Part shown: positions 41,937-51,046 of the stretch, in pieces
How the letters are laid out: each line of letters begins with the position of its first letter
Numbering within the stretch: position 1 is the stretch's first letter
Assembly: GCF_965283645.1 (NCBI RefSeq)
Contig: NZ_CBDIPG010000001.1
Coordinates: forward strand, 3,658,001 to 3,722,000
DNA: 64,000 nucleotides
DNA from: Kordia sp965283645
GTDB taxonomy: Bacteria > Bacteroidota > Bacteroidia > Flavobacteriales > Flavobacteriaceae
Direction of reading: 5' to 3'
The notes under the pieces: generated by a model
Told to the model about the DNA's origin: nothing
Databases searched by the model: none
Seen by the model: only the letters and a program-made list of their open reading frames with translations
Translations under genes and position numbers: made by a program

Positions 41937-42049
41937 TTTATCTACTTTGTTTCTCAGATCACAAATATCGATAATTTTGTATAACTATAACGTTTTCGTA
42001 GAAATTATAATTTTTGCCTTGCTATCTTTGTACAAACATTTCAAAAATT

Positions 42050-42535
42050 ATGAACTATACAATCCGAAAAGCCGTTGAAGCGGATGTTGCAAATATCTTT
42101 GGTTTAATTGAAGAACTTGCCATTTTTGAAAAAGAAGCCGATGCCGTAATCATTACACCAGAAGATTTGCGAAAAGACGGTTTTGGAGCTTCACCAAAGT
42201 TTCACTGTTTTGTAGCGGAAACGCCAGAAGATGTCTTAGGAATCGCATTGGTATACATGCGCTATTCAACTTGGAAAGGAGAAGTATTGCATTTAGAAGA
42301 TTTAATCGTAAGCGAAAAAGCACGTGGAAAAGGAATTGGTGGAAAACTACTAACGGAAGTTATCAAATTTGGAAACAGTTTAGGGGTCAAACGAATTGGT
42401 TGGGAAGTGTTAGATTGGAATACGCCAGCGATTGAATTTTACGAACATATTGGTGCTGATGTAAAACGCGATTGGCATGTAGTGCAACTTGATGAAGAAG
42501 GAATTGAGCGTTATTTAGCTAACAAGGAATTATAA
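42050..42535 (+). CDS. GNAT N-acetyltransferase, diamine (SSAT-like) type
   Basis: A 161-residue GNAT enzyme starting at ATG 42050; the longer frame adds 12 residues unlike the family. The sequence follows spermidine/spermine acetyltransferases closely: IRKAVEADVANIFGLIEELA, then the TPEDLRKDGFG and FHCFVAE blocks. The acetyl-CoA loop is ARGKGIGGKLL, and WEVLDWNTPAIEFYEHIGA closes the fold. A TATCTTTG -7 box (42023-42030) lies 20 bp upstream. The substrate is likely a polyamine or thialysine-like amine, by family. Confidence 0.85.
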   Translation: MNYTIRKAVEADVANIFGLIEELAIFEKEADAVIITPEDLRKDGFGASPKFHCFVAETPEDVLGIALVYMRYSTWKGEVLHLEDLIVSEKARGKGIGGKLLTEVIKFGNSLGVKRIGWEVLDWNTPAIEFYEHIGADVKRDWHVVQLDEEGIERYLANKEL

Positions 42536-42661
42536 ATTTTGAATGCTGAATTTTAAATTAGTACAAAATCAACAATCGTACATCTAAATCGTCACTTTGA
42601 GTGATTTTCGACAGAAAATTGTATCGAGAAGTTGTATGAAAACAAATAGACTAAAAAACAG

Positions 42662-42681
42662 ATTCCTGCCTGCGCAGGAAT
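42662..42681. repeat. Short palindromic intergenic element
   Basis: ATTCCTGC-CTGC-GCAGGAAT, a perfect 8-bp stem, in the gap before the aspartate kinase gene. The same arms recur at 46986-47005. Confidence 0.65.
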
Positions 42682-42698
42682 ACAAAATAAATTTTGTA

Positions 42699-43949
42699 AT
42701 GAGAATATTCAAATTTGGTGGTGCATCCGTAAAAGATGCAAACGGCGTTAAAAATCTTGTAAAAGTATTGCAAGAAGTTGGATACAATGATACACTTATT
42801 GTGGTTTCTGCTATGGGGAAAACTACAAACGCAATTGAAGTTGTCATTAAAAACTACTTTGAAAAAAGTAATGAATTGCAAGCTTCCATTCAAGAAATTG
42901 CAAAATACCACAATGAAATTCTATTAGAATTATTTCCAAACGAAAACCATCAAATCTATGGAAAAGTCAAGCGGTTTTTTGAAGAAATGCAAGGATTTTT
43001 AGGAAGAAATAAATCGCCAGATTACAATTATGTGTACGATCAATTGGTATCTTTTGGTGAATTAATCTCAACCACAATTATAAGCGCGTATTTAAATAGT
43101 ATTTCTATAGAAAACACGTGGTTAGATGTTCGCGAAATGATCAAAACTGATACAAATTACCGTGATGCAAAAGTGCATTGGGACATAACACAGGAAAATA
43201 TCAAACAAAAAGTAAATATTGGAAAGCTCAATATTTCGCAAGGTTTTATAGGAAGTGATGCTAACAACTTTACGACAACATTAGGACGAGAAGGTTCCGA
43301 TTATACGGCGGCAATTTTTGCATACTGTTTAAATGCTGAAAATGTAACCATTTGGAAAGATGTTCCAGGTGTTTTAAATGGCGATCCACGCTATTTTGAA
43401 AACACACAACTATTACACAATATCTCTTACAGAGAAGCAATTGAGTTAGCGTTTTATGGCGCATCTGTCATTCACCCAAAAACATTACAACCATTACAGC
43501 GCAAAGAAATTCCGTTGTATGTAAAATCGTTTTTAAATCCAAAAGGTGATGGAACTGCAGTAACAAAAGGTGTCGGAATTAAACCAAATATTCCATGTTT
43601 TATTGTAAAAAAGAAGCAAGTATTAATTTCACTTTCTTCCTTAGATTTTTCATTCATTGTAGAGGAAAACATCAGTGAAATTTTTAAGCTATTGAGTGAT
43701 TGTAAAATGAAAGTTGATGTCATTCAAAACTCAGCAATTAGTTTTTCGGTGTGTGTAGATAATAAATTCAATACCTTAGAAAAATTACTCAATACCTTAC
43801 GTTCAAAATTCAAAGTAACTCATTATGAAAACGTGTCTTTATACACCATAAGACACTTTACGGAAGCAGCTATCAAAGGTTTGCAAAAAGATAAAGAAAT
43901 TCTATTAGAACAGCGTGCAGAACAAACGATTCAGCTAGTTGTGAAATAA
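42699..43949 (+). CDS. Aspartate kinase
   Basis: Phosphorylates aspartate in the Lys/Thr/Met/diaminopimelate pathway. The ATG at 42699 is chosen because the protein then begins MRIFKFGGASVKD, the conserved kinase opening; the extra 34 codons upstream cover the palindromic element. The 416 residues include VSAMGKTTN, the aspartate-binding TLGREGSDYTAA, the WKDVPGVLNGDPR loop and two C-terminal ACT domains that normally sense lysine or threonine. There is no fused homoserine dehydrogenase. Confidence 0.92.
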   Translation: MRIFKFGGASVKDANGVKNLVKVLQEVGYNDTLIVVSAMGKTTNAIEVVIKNYFEKSNELQASIQEIAKYHNEILLELFPNENHQIYGKVKRFFEEMQGFLGRNKSPDYNYVYDQLVSFGELISTTIISAYLNSISIENTWLDVREMIKTDTNYRDAKVHWDITQENIKQKVNIGKLNISQGFIGSDANNFTTTLGREGSDYTAAIFAYCLNAENVTIWKDVPGVLNGDPRYFENTQLLHNISYREAIELAFYGASVIHPKTLQPLQRKEIPLYVKSFLNPKGDGTAVTKGVGIKPNIPCFIVKKKQVLISLSSLDFSFIVEENISEIFKLLSDCKMKVDVIQNSAISFSVCVDNKFNTLEKLLNTLRSKFKVTHYENVSLYTIRHFTEAAIKGLQKDKEILLEQRAEQTIQLVVK

Positions 43950-44004
43950 ATCATACAAATTAAGGTTGTTTTCCTATATTTGTAATTCGCCTTAAAGTAA
44001 ATAT

Positions 44005-45822
44005 ATGGGATTGGTAACTGCAAAAGAAGTTGCAAAAGCGATCAAATTAGATAAATACGGTTTTATTGGAACCTTCGTAGGTTGGATTCTGATGAAGGTA
44101 TTACGCATATCTAATTTGAATAAAATTTACGATAAACATAAGCATCTGAACGACTTAGAGTTTTTAAATGCTTTGTTAGATGAATTTCAGATTAAGTTTG
44201 AAATTCCTGAGGAAGATTTAAAACGGCTGCCTAAAGACGGCGCATATGTTACAATTTCCAATCATCCATTGGGTGGAATTGACGGAATTCTGTTGCTAAA
44301 ACTCATGATTGAGCAACGACCCGATTATAAAATCATTGCAAATTTCTTACTACACCGTATTGATCCGTTGAAACCTTACGTAATGCCAGTAAATCCTTTT
44401 GAAGAACACAAAGGAGCAAAATCGAGTTTGGCAGGTTTCAAACAATCCATTATGCATTTGCGTGAAGGAAAACCATTAGGTGTTTTTCCAGCAGGAGAAG
44501 TTTCAACCTATAAAGATGGACGATTAATTGTTGATAAACCTTGGGAAGAATCCGCAATGAAATTGATTCAAAAAGCAAAAGTTCCCGTTGTTCCAATTTA
44601 TTTTCATGCAAAAAACAGTCGTATATTTTACAGACTTTCCAGAATAAGCGACACTTTCCGAACAGCAAAATTGCCTTCTGAATTACTCACACAAAAAAAT
44701 AGAGTCATCAAAGTTCGTATAGGAAAGCCAATTACAGTAAAAGCGCAAGACGAATATACAGACTTAACAGATTTCACGGAATTTTTACGTAAAAAAACAT
44801 ACATGTTGTCCAATACGTACGAAAAGGAAAACTTGCTAAGCAAAGTGCTAACGTCGTTAAAAATGCCCAAAATACCGAAAGCGCCAAAAGAAATAATTAC
44901 ACCAATTTCTGCAGAAGTTATTCAGGAAGAAGTAGAAAGCTTGTCAAAAAATCATCACTTATTAACAAGTAAAAATTATCAAGTATTTCTAGCGGAAGCT
45001 TCCGAAATTCCAAACCTATTGCGTGAAATTGGACGACTTCGCGAAATTACATTTAGAGAAATTGGAGAAGGAACAAATCAAGCAATTGACTTGGATAAAT
45101 TTGACTATTACTATCACCATATGTTTTTATGGGATAACGATGCAAAACGATTAGTTGGCGCCTACCGAATGGGCTTAGGAAGTCAAATTTATGCAAACTT
45201 TGGAATTGATGGTTTCTACTTGCAAGACTTATTTCGCTTTGAGCCAGAATTGCACAAAATGATGAGTGAATCCATTGAAATGGGAAGAGCATTCATCATT
45301 AAAGAATATCAGCAAAAACCAATGCCACTATTCTTGCTTTGGAAAGGAATCGTACACACAACATTGCGTTATCCAGAACACAAATACCTAATTGGAGGTG
45401 TAAGTATCAGTAATCAATTTTCAAACTTCTCAAAGTCACTGATGATTGAATTCATGAAATCGCACTATTACGATCCATACATTGCACAATACATTCATCC
45501 TAAAAAAGAATTTAAAGTAAAGCTGAAAGATGCTGATAAAGACTTTATTTTTGACGAAACTGCAGCCGATTTAGTAAAGTTTGACAGAATTATCGACGAA
45601 CTTGAACCAGGAAGTTTGCGTTTGCCAGTACTTATAAAAAAGTACGTAAAACAAAACGCAAAAGTAATCGCTTTCAATGTAGATCCATTATTCAATAATG
45701 CAGTTGATGGACTAATGTATATTCGTATTGCTGATCTTCCAGAAAGTACGGTAAAACCTGTTATGGAAGAATTTCAAGCAGAACTAGAACGCAGACTCAA
45801 TGATAATGAAGAAGAAGAATAG
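44005..45822 (+). CDS. olsF: OlsF-type bifunctional acyltransferase for amino-acid lipids
   Basis: A 605-residue fusion. The N-terminal half is a PlsC-like acyltransferase (active-site NHPLGGID, residues 86-93, and FPAGEVST). The C-terminal half (about 320-590) is an OlsB-like GNAT domain (REITFREIGEGT, YRMGLGSQIY, EMGRAFI). In OlsF proteins of Serratia and Flavobacterium the C-terminal half N-acylates the amino acid and the N-terminal half adds the second acyl chain, giving ornithine lipid; related pairs in Bacteroides make glycine lipids. The amino acid used here cannot be told from the sequence. A TATATTTG box (43975-43982) precedes it. Confidence 0.87.
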   Translation: MGLVTAKEVAKAIKLDKYGFIGTFVGWILMKVLRISNLNKIYDKHKHLNDLEFLNALLDEFQIKFEIPEEDLKRLPKDGAYVTISNHPLGGIDGILLLKLMIEQRPDYKIIANFLLHRIDPLKPYVMPVNPFEEHKGAKSSLAGFKQSIMHLREGKPLGVFPAGEVSTYKDGRLIVDKPWEESAMKLIQKAKVPVVPIYFHAKNSRIFYRLSRISDTFRTAKLPSELLTQKNRVIKVRIGKPITVKAQDEYTDLTDFTEFLRKKTYMLSNTYEKENLLSKVLTSLKMPKIPKAPKEIITPISAEVIQEEVESLSKNHHLLTSKNYQVFLAEASEIPNLLREIGRLREITFREIGEGTNQAIDLDKFDYYYHHMFLWDNDAKRLVGAYRMGLGSQIYANFGIDGFYLQDLFRFEPELHKMMSESIEMGRAFIIKEYQQKPMPLFLLWKGIVHTTLRYPEHKYLIGGVSISNQFSNFSKSLMIEFMKSHYYDPYIAQYIHPKKEFKVKLKDADKDFIFDETAADLVKFDRIIDELEPGSLRLPVLIKKYVKQNAKVIAFNVDPLFNNAVDGLMYIRIADLPESTVKPVMEEFQAELERRLNDNEEEE

Positions 45823-46073
45823 AGTTTTTCAATTTTATATTCATTTGATTAAAATATTAAAATATAAAGAGTAATGTTTCTTTTTCCGAAGTACAGTAAT
45901 GATTTTTCGTTAAAAATTTTTGAAGCCTTGGAGAAATGTAAATTCATGAATACCTTGATTTAAAGATATAAATGGATGAACTAAAAATTCCCTTTCTTTT
46001 GTGAAGCCTGTGCTGAACTTGATTCAGTATTCTTTGGGAAAGCAAAGAAAAAGAAAAACTAAAAATAAGATAC

Positions 46074-46835
46074 ATGAAAATAATATCATACAATGTAAAC
46101 GGAATTCGTGCTGCCATCAAAAAAGGATTCCTAGAATGGCTACAACAAGCAAACCCAGATGTAATCTGTATTCAAGAAACGAAAGCACAAAAAGAACAAC
46201 TCAACTTAGAAGCTTTTGCAGAAGCAGGATACAAATATAACTATTGGTATAGCGCACAAAAGAAAGGCTATAGCGGTGTTGCAATTCTCTGTAAACAAGA
46301 ACCAAATCATGTGGAATACGGAACAGGAATTGAAACCATGGATTTTGAAGGAAGAAATTTGCGTGTCGATTATGACAATATCTCCATCATGAGCATGTAC
46401 TTGCCATCAGGAACCAACGATGCACGACTAGGTTTCAAGTTTCAATACATGGACGAAATCAAGGAATACCTAACAAATCTTCGAAAAGAAATTCCAAATT
46501 TAGTCGTTTGTGGCGATTACAACATCTGCCATGAAGCAATAGACATTCACAACCCGAAAATGAAAGGTGTTTCAGGATTTTTACCAGAAGAACGCGCTTG
46601 GATTGGAAGTTTTATCGATAGCGGATTCATTGATTCATTCCGTCATTTAAACAAAGAACCACACCATTATAGTTGGTGGAGTTACCGTGCAAATGCGCGA
46701 AACAACAACAAAGGTTGGCGAATTGACTACAACATGGTCAGTGAACCATTAAAAGAAAACATTACAAGAGCAACTATTTTACCCGAAGCCAAACATTCAG
46801 ACCATTGCCCAATTTTAGTCGAAATAGACGCTTAA
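46074..46835 (+). CDS. xth: Exodeoxyribonuclease III
   Basis: A 253-residue apurinic/apyrimidinic endonuclease of the ExoIII family. Conserved motifs are SYNVNGIRAAIKKG, ICIQETKAQ (metal-ligand Glu), GDYNICHEAID, WRIDYNMVS and the final KHSDHCPILVEI (catalytic Asp/His). The 251-bp upstream gap holds only AT-rich sequence and a fragment of an interspersed element near 46007-46030. Confidence 0.95.
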   Translation: MKIISYNVNGIRAAIKKGFLEWLQQANPDVICIQETKAQKEQLNLEAFAEAGYKYNYWYSAQKKGYSGVAILCKQEPNHVEYGTGIETMDFEGRNLRVDYDNISIMSMYLPSGTNDARLGFKFQYMDEIKEYLTNLRKEIPNLVVCGDYNICHEAIDIHNPKMKGVSGFLPEERAWIGSFIDSGFIDSFRHLNKEPHHYSWWSYRANARNNNKGWRIDYNMVSEPLKENITRATILPEAKHSDHCPILVEIDA

Positions 46836-46841
46836 CCTGTC

Positions 46842-46884
46842 ATTCCTGTGTGGTCACTGAGTTTATCGAAGTGAAGTCAGGAAT
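46842..46884. repeat. Imperfect palindromic intergenic element
   Basis: ATTCCTG (46842-46848) and CAGGAAT (46878-46884) frame an inner inverted repeat TCACT/AGTGA. It lies just after the exonuclease III gene and belongs with the elements at 42662 and 46986. Confidence 0.5.
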
Positions 46885-46985
46885 CTATCAGAAGTTATTA
46901 GTTCAAAGTTTAACATACTGATTAGGGCATTTCCTCCGACAAAAACGGAGGTCAGGCTTTCACTACTCGCTTTTTGAAAACTGTC

Positions 46986-47005
46986 ATTCCTGCGTAGGCA
47001 GGAAT
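46986..47005. repeat. Short palindromic intergenic element
   Basis: ATTCCTGC-GTAG-GCAGGAAT, a perfect 8-bp stem with the same arms as the copy at 42662-42681. Confidence 0.65.
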
Positions 47006-47097
47006 CCACCTTTCAAAAGAGCTCAAACAAACCGTTCTATCCTTAATGCAACATCAAACACACTAAGGGAAATAAAAAACCGAAAAAGAATTTAAAA

Positions 47098-48132
47098 ATG
47101 AAATACACAACATTACAAAATACAGATATAAAAGTCAGCAAAATTTGCCTAGGAACGATGACTTGGGGAAATCAAAACACAGAAGCCGAAGGTCATGCGC
47201 AAATGGATTTTGCGTTTGACAAAGGTGTTAACTTTTTTGATACTGCCGAATTATATCCTGTGCCAGCAACTGCTGAAACCTATGCCGAAACAGAACGTAT
47301 TATCGGAACTTGGTTCAAAAAAACAGGAAACCGTGACAAAATAGTTTTAGGATCTAAAATTGCAGGTCCAGGAGATTATACAGCACACATTAGAACAAAT
47401 GGTTTTAAGCCAGAAGCCATTAAAGATGCGATTGAAAATAGCTTAAAACGTTTGCAAACGGATTACCTAGATTTGTATCAATTGCATTGGCCAGAACGAC
47501 AAGCAAATTTCTTTGGGCAACGTGATTATGTTCACAATCCAAATGATCCTTGGCAAGATAACTTTAATGAAAGTTTACACACGTTAGATGAGTTGATCAA
47601 AGAAGGTAAAATTCGTCAAGTTGGAATCTCAAACGAAACATCTTGGGGAACAATGCGTTACCTAGAAGAATCTAAAAAAGGATTGCCGCGTATGGTTACC
47701 ATTCAAAATGCGTACTCTTTATTGTGTAGAAGTTTTGAATCTAGTTTGGCAGAAGTTGCCATGCGTGAAAACATAGGTTTATTAGCGTATTCACCACTTG
47801 GTTTTGGTGTTCTTTCAGGAAAATACTTAGGTGGAAAAATGCCAGAAAAAGCACGGTTAACTTTATTTCCACGATTTGCACGTTACAGTGGAGAAGAAGC
47901 AACAAAAGCAACGGAAAAATATGCAGCGCTTGCTAAAAAGCATAATTTAAGTTTGCCGCAAATGGCATTGGCGTTTGTGAATCAACGACCATTTTTAACA
48001 AGTAATATTATTGGTGCAACAAATCTTCAACAATTAGAAGAAAATATCGGAAGCATCAATGTAGAGTTATCAGAAGAAATTATAAACGAAATTAACGCGA
48101 TTCATAATAGTATTCCGAATCCAGCACCTTAA
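47098..48132 (+). CDS. Aldo/keto reductase (Tas-like)
   Basis: A 344-residue NADPH-dependent oxidoreductase of the aldo/keto reductase superfamily, closest in look to the Tas protein. The catalytic tetrad can be read: Asp and Tyr in NFFDTAELYP, Lys in LGSKIAG, and His in LYQLHWPER. The C-terminal cofactor loop is NIIGATNLQQLEENI. The substrate is not known. Confidence 0.92.
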   Translation: MKYTTLQNTDIKVSKICLGTMTWGNQNTEAEGHAQMDFAFDKGVNFFDTAELYPVPATAETYAETERIIGTWFKKTGNRDKIVLGSKIAGPGDYTAHIRTNGFKPEAIKDAIENSLKRLQTDYLDLYQLHWPERQANFFGQRDYVHNPNDPWQDNFNESLHTLDELIKEGKIRQVGISNETSWGTMRYLEESKKGLPRMVTIQNAYSLLCRSFESSLAEVAMRENIGLLAYSPLGFGVLSGKYLGGKMPEKARLTLFPRFARYSGEEATKATEKYAALAKKHNLSLPQMALAFVNQRPFLTSNIIGATNLQQLEENIGSINVELSEEIINEINAIHNSIPNPAP

Positions 48133-48136
48133 AAGA

Positions 48137-48184
48137 GATCGCTTCGCTGTTGGATCGCTTCGCTGTTGGATCGCTTGGCTTTGG
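48137..48184. repeat. 16-bp tandem repeat, three copies
   Basis: GATCGCTTCGCTGTTG occurs twice in tandem (48137-48152 and 48153-48168), then as GATCGCTTGGCTTTGG (48169-48184). It begins 5 bp after the aldo/keto reductase stop, in a 367-bp gap that otherwise holds only a terminator-like hairpin. Confidence 0.75.
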
Positions 48185-48339
48185 TTCTTAAAAATCTTAT
48201 CAGTCGTCAAGGAGTGAAATTCTGGAAAAATTTTGTGTCGAGAACACTTTAGAGTTATGATGTTATTTCTACGAAGGCAGAAACCCATAGTGCTTAAAAA
48301 AATAGATTCCATATCATCAAGTACGGAATTACAACTAAA

Positions 48340-48371
48340 AAAGGGAATAGACATCACGTCATATTCCCTTT
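48340..48371. terminator. Hairpin between the aldo/keto reductase and radA genes
   Basis: AAAGGGAATA (48340-48349) pairs with TATTCCCTTT (48362-48371), with a 12-nt loop that may pair further (GAC/GTC). It is flanked by A-rich and T-rich sequence. It could end transcripts from either side. Confidence 0.6.
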
Positions 48372-48499
48372 CTTGGTTTTTTAGGTAATCTTACAGATAA
48401 TTAACTCTGCATTATACTCGAATATTGTTTATTAAGAATATTTTAAGGGTTATTTTCGATAAAATGTCGATTTTAATAGGCAATATTGATTTTTTTCTA

Positions 48500-49858
48500 T
48501 TAGAATAAATGCGAAACTAAATCTTCAATTTTAGAAACTAATACGATCTCAATTTTTGTGTTTTTAAGTGATATTTTATTATGCTTTGATGTAAAAAAGC
48601 GGGTAAATCCTAGTTTTTCAGCTTCTAAAATTCGTTGATCAATTCTGTTTATTGGTCTAATTTCACCTGCCAGGCCAATTTCTGCCGCAAAACAATTTGT
48701 CTTTGAAATTTCTTCATCTTCATTACTTGATAAAATTGCCGCAATAACCGCCAAATCAATGGCAGTATCATCAATACTGATTCCGCCAGTAATATTTAAG
48801 AAAACATCTTTTGCCGCCAATTTGAAGCCAGCACGTTTTTCTAACACAGCTAACAACATGTTTAAGCGTTTTGCATTATACCCAGTTGTGCTTCGTTGTG
48901 GCGTTCCGTAAACTGCGGTGCTTACCAATGCTTGAATTTCTATCATTAATGGTCGTGCGCCTTCTAATGTTGCCGCAATGGCTGTTCCGCTGAGTTCGTC
49001 TGCGTTTTTAGAAATTAGAATTTCGGACGGATTGCTAACTTCGCGTAAGCCATCAGATAGCATTTCATAAATTCCTAATTCGGATGTTGAACCGAAACGA
49101 TTTTTTAACGAACGTAAAATACGATATACATGATTTCGATCGCCTTCAAACTGTAAAACCGTATCAACCATGTGTTCCAAAATTTTTGGACCGGCAATGT
49201 TTCCGTCTTTTGTTATATGCCCAATTAGTAATACTGGCGTTCCGCTTTCTTTGGCAAATTTGATCAATTCGGTAGTACATTCTCTAATTTGAGAAATACT
49301 TCCTGCGGACGATTCTATATAATCAGAATGCAAAGTTTGAATGGAATCAATGATGACAATATCTGGTTGAATTTCGCCGATTTGCTTAAATATGTTTTGC
49401 GTTTTTGTTTCAGTCAACACAAAACAATTGGAGTTTTTTTGACTGATGCGTTCTGCGCGCATTTTTATTTGTTTCTGACTTTCTTCACCAGAAACATATA
49501 GTGTTTTGTAGGGTAATTTTAATGAAATTTGTAGCAACAACGTACTTTTTCCAATACCAGGTTCGCCGCCTAATAGAATAAGTGAACCAGGTACAATTCC
49601 GCCACCTAAAACTCTGTCCAATTCTTGATCGGAAGTTGGTAAGCGTTTTTCAGTTGCTGAACTTATTTCATGAATTAGTGTAGGTTTTGAAACACGTGAA
49701 ACACCTTTTTCTTGCTTTTGCCAATTGGCTTTTACTTCTTTTTGAATGACTTCTTCTACAATCGTATTCCATTGTTTGCACGAAGTACATTGTCCTTGCC
49801 ATTTTGCGAATTGCGATCCGCAGTTTTGACAGAAAAAGGTTGTTTTTACTTTTGCCAT
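48500..49858 (-). CDS. radA: DNA repair protein RadA
   Basis: A RecA-related branch-migration ATPase of 452 residues. A C4 zinc finger opens the protein (CQNCGSQFAKWQGQCTSC), followed by Walker A GGEPGIGKST, Walker B (IVIIDSIQT), the RadA-specific KNRFG motif in LKNRFGSTSELG, and a C-terminal Lon-like domain (GGISIDDTAIDLA). It is the downstream partner of the esterase-like gene (1 bp between them). Confidence 0.96.
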   Translation of the reverse strand: MAKVKTTFFCQNCGSQFAKWQGQCTSCKQWNTIVEEVIQKEVKANWQKQEKGVSRVSKPTLIHEISSATEKRLPTSDQELDRVLGGGIVPGSLILLGGEPGIGKSTLLLQISLKLPYKTLYVSGEESQKQIKMRAERISQKNSNCFVLTETKTQNIFKQIGEIQPDIVIIDSIQTLHSDYIESSAGSISQIRECTTELIKFAKESGTPVLLIGHITKDGNIAGPKILEHMVDTVLQFEGDRNHVYRILRSLKNRFGSTSELGIYEMLSDGLREVSNPSEILISKNADELSGTAIAATLEGARPLMIEIQALVSTAVYGTPQRSTTGYNAKRLNMLLAVLEKRAGFKLAAKDVFLNITGGISIDDTAIDLAVIAAILSSNEDEEISKTNCFAAEIGLAGEIRPINRIDQRILEAEKLGFTRFFTSKHNKISLKNTKIEIVLVSKIEDLVSHLF

Positions 49859-49859
49859 A

Positions 49860-51008
49860 TTACCAACCGAAGTCTTGTTTTAGTTTTTCTGCTTTGTCTA
49901 GCATTAAATCTTTTGTGATAAAATCAATCGCATTCATGCTAAAGCCATTTTGATACATGCGCAACGCTTTTTTAGGCTTTCCTTCTTTTTCATGGAATTC
50001 TCCCATAAAAAAGTGAAATAATGCAGTATCAGGATATTCTTTTTTGCCAAGTTTGGCTAAAAGTTTTAAATCTTCTAAATTATTTTTCTTGCGTATAGCC
50101 GAATAAATCGCCATAAAGTCATTGACAGAAACACGTTTTTCGAAACCAAATAGGTCTTTAATCGTTTCATATTTGTCTGTTAAATATACATATGGAGACG
50201 TACTGAGTTTTGAAATGGTTTCCTTGTATTCTTTTACGCTAATTGGGCGATACATAGAAAATATTTGACTCATTGCTCTTGGAATTGCTTGTACGGCTAA
50301 TGAATTGTGATTTGCTTCTGTAAAATCGTCGAAATAGTAAAAGATGTTGTCTTTTTTTAATTCTTTCAAAGAAGTGTTTAACGCACGAATTCTTTTGCCA
50401 TTTTTTTTTGTGTCTTCTTCCGCTGTAGCGAGATAGAAAAACTTTTTGGTTTCAAACTCGCTTAAACGTTTTGAAATACGCTCTTCCATTTTTGGAGCAA
50501 ATGCAGGACTTAGGTTTATGTAAGCATCAAACAACGGAACTTCTTTGAATAAGTAATAGTTGATGAAATTTGCAGTATGATCATGTCCAACAATCATTTT
50601 GAAGTTTGCCGTATTGTAATTTTTTTCTATGTATGGAACTAATTCCATGCTGATGAATTCAAAAAACTTGCTTCCTTTTTCAGTTGGCAATCCGCTTGCG
50701 TCTTCGTACATGCAATCGCGTTCACGATCTTCTGTTTTGTATTGATTGATTCCAACTACAATAGATTCGGGCATTTCATCCCAATAACTATAAAATCGGG
50801 TATTAGCTACAACACTTTCAAAGAGGTAATTCGCGTCAAGCACAACAATAATAGGATATACTTTTTCATCTGAATATCCTGAAGGAATATACAGTTGAAT
50901 ATCTCTAGTTTCATTTAGTTTTTCTGATTTGAATTGTTCAATTTTTGTTTGTGCGTTTGTGTAGCTAACACATACAAATGCAATAAGTAGCAAGATGTAC
51001 TTTTTCAT
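49860..51008 (-). CDS. Secreted esterase-like protein with the nucleophile replaced, plus TPR-like tail
   Basis: The ATG at 51008 gives 382 residues with a signal peptide (MKKYILLLIAFVCVSYTNAQ). Residues 25-270 follow the putative-esterase (D-type) alpha/beta hydrolase family: YPIIVVLDANYLF, SIVVGINQY, and FDAYINLSPAF. At the nucleophile elbow, where the family has G-H-S-x-G-G, this protein has GHDHTA with Asp143, so the catalytic serine is missing. The last 90 residues look like TPR helices (LFHFFMGEFHEKEGKPKKAL). It is therefore probably a non-catalytic or altered hydrolase in the periplasm. It lies 1 bp before radA. Confidence 0.8.
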   Translation of the reverse strand: MKKYILLLIAFVCVSYTNAQTKIEQFKSEKLNETRDIQLYIPSGYSDEKVYPIIVVLDANYLFESVVANTRFYSYWDEMPESIVVGINQYKTEDRERDCMYEDASGLPTEKGSKFFEFISMELVPYIEKNYNTANFKMIVGHDHTANFINYYLFKEVPLFDAYINLSPAFAPKMEERISKRLSEFETKKFFYLATAEEDTKKNGKRIRALNTSLKELKKDNIFYYFDDFTEANHNSLAVQAIPRAMSQIFSMYRPISVKEYKETISKLSTSPYVYLTDKYETIKDLFGFEKRVSVNDFMAIYSAIRKKNNLEDLKLLAKLGKKEYPDTALFHFFMGEFHEKEGKPKKALRMYQNGFSMNAIDFITKDLMLDKAEKLKQDFGW

Positions 51009-51046
51009 GTTTAGAAATAGGTTGGTTTGTGATAGCAAGGTAAAGA

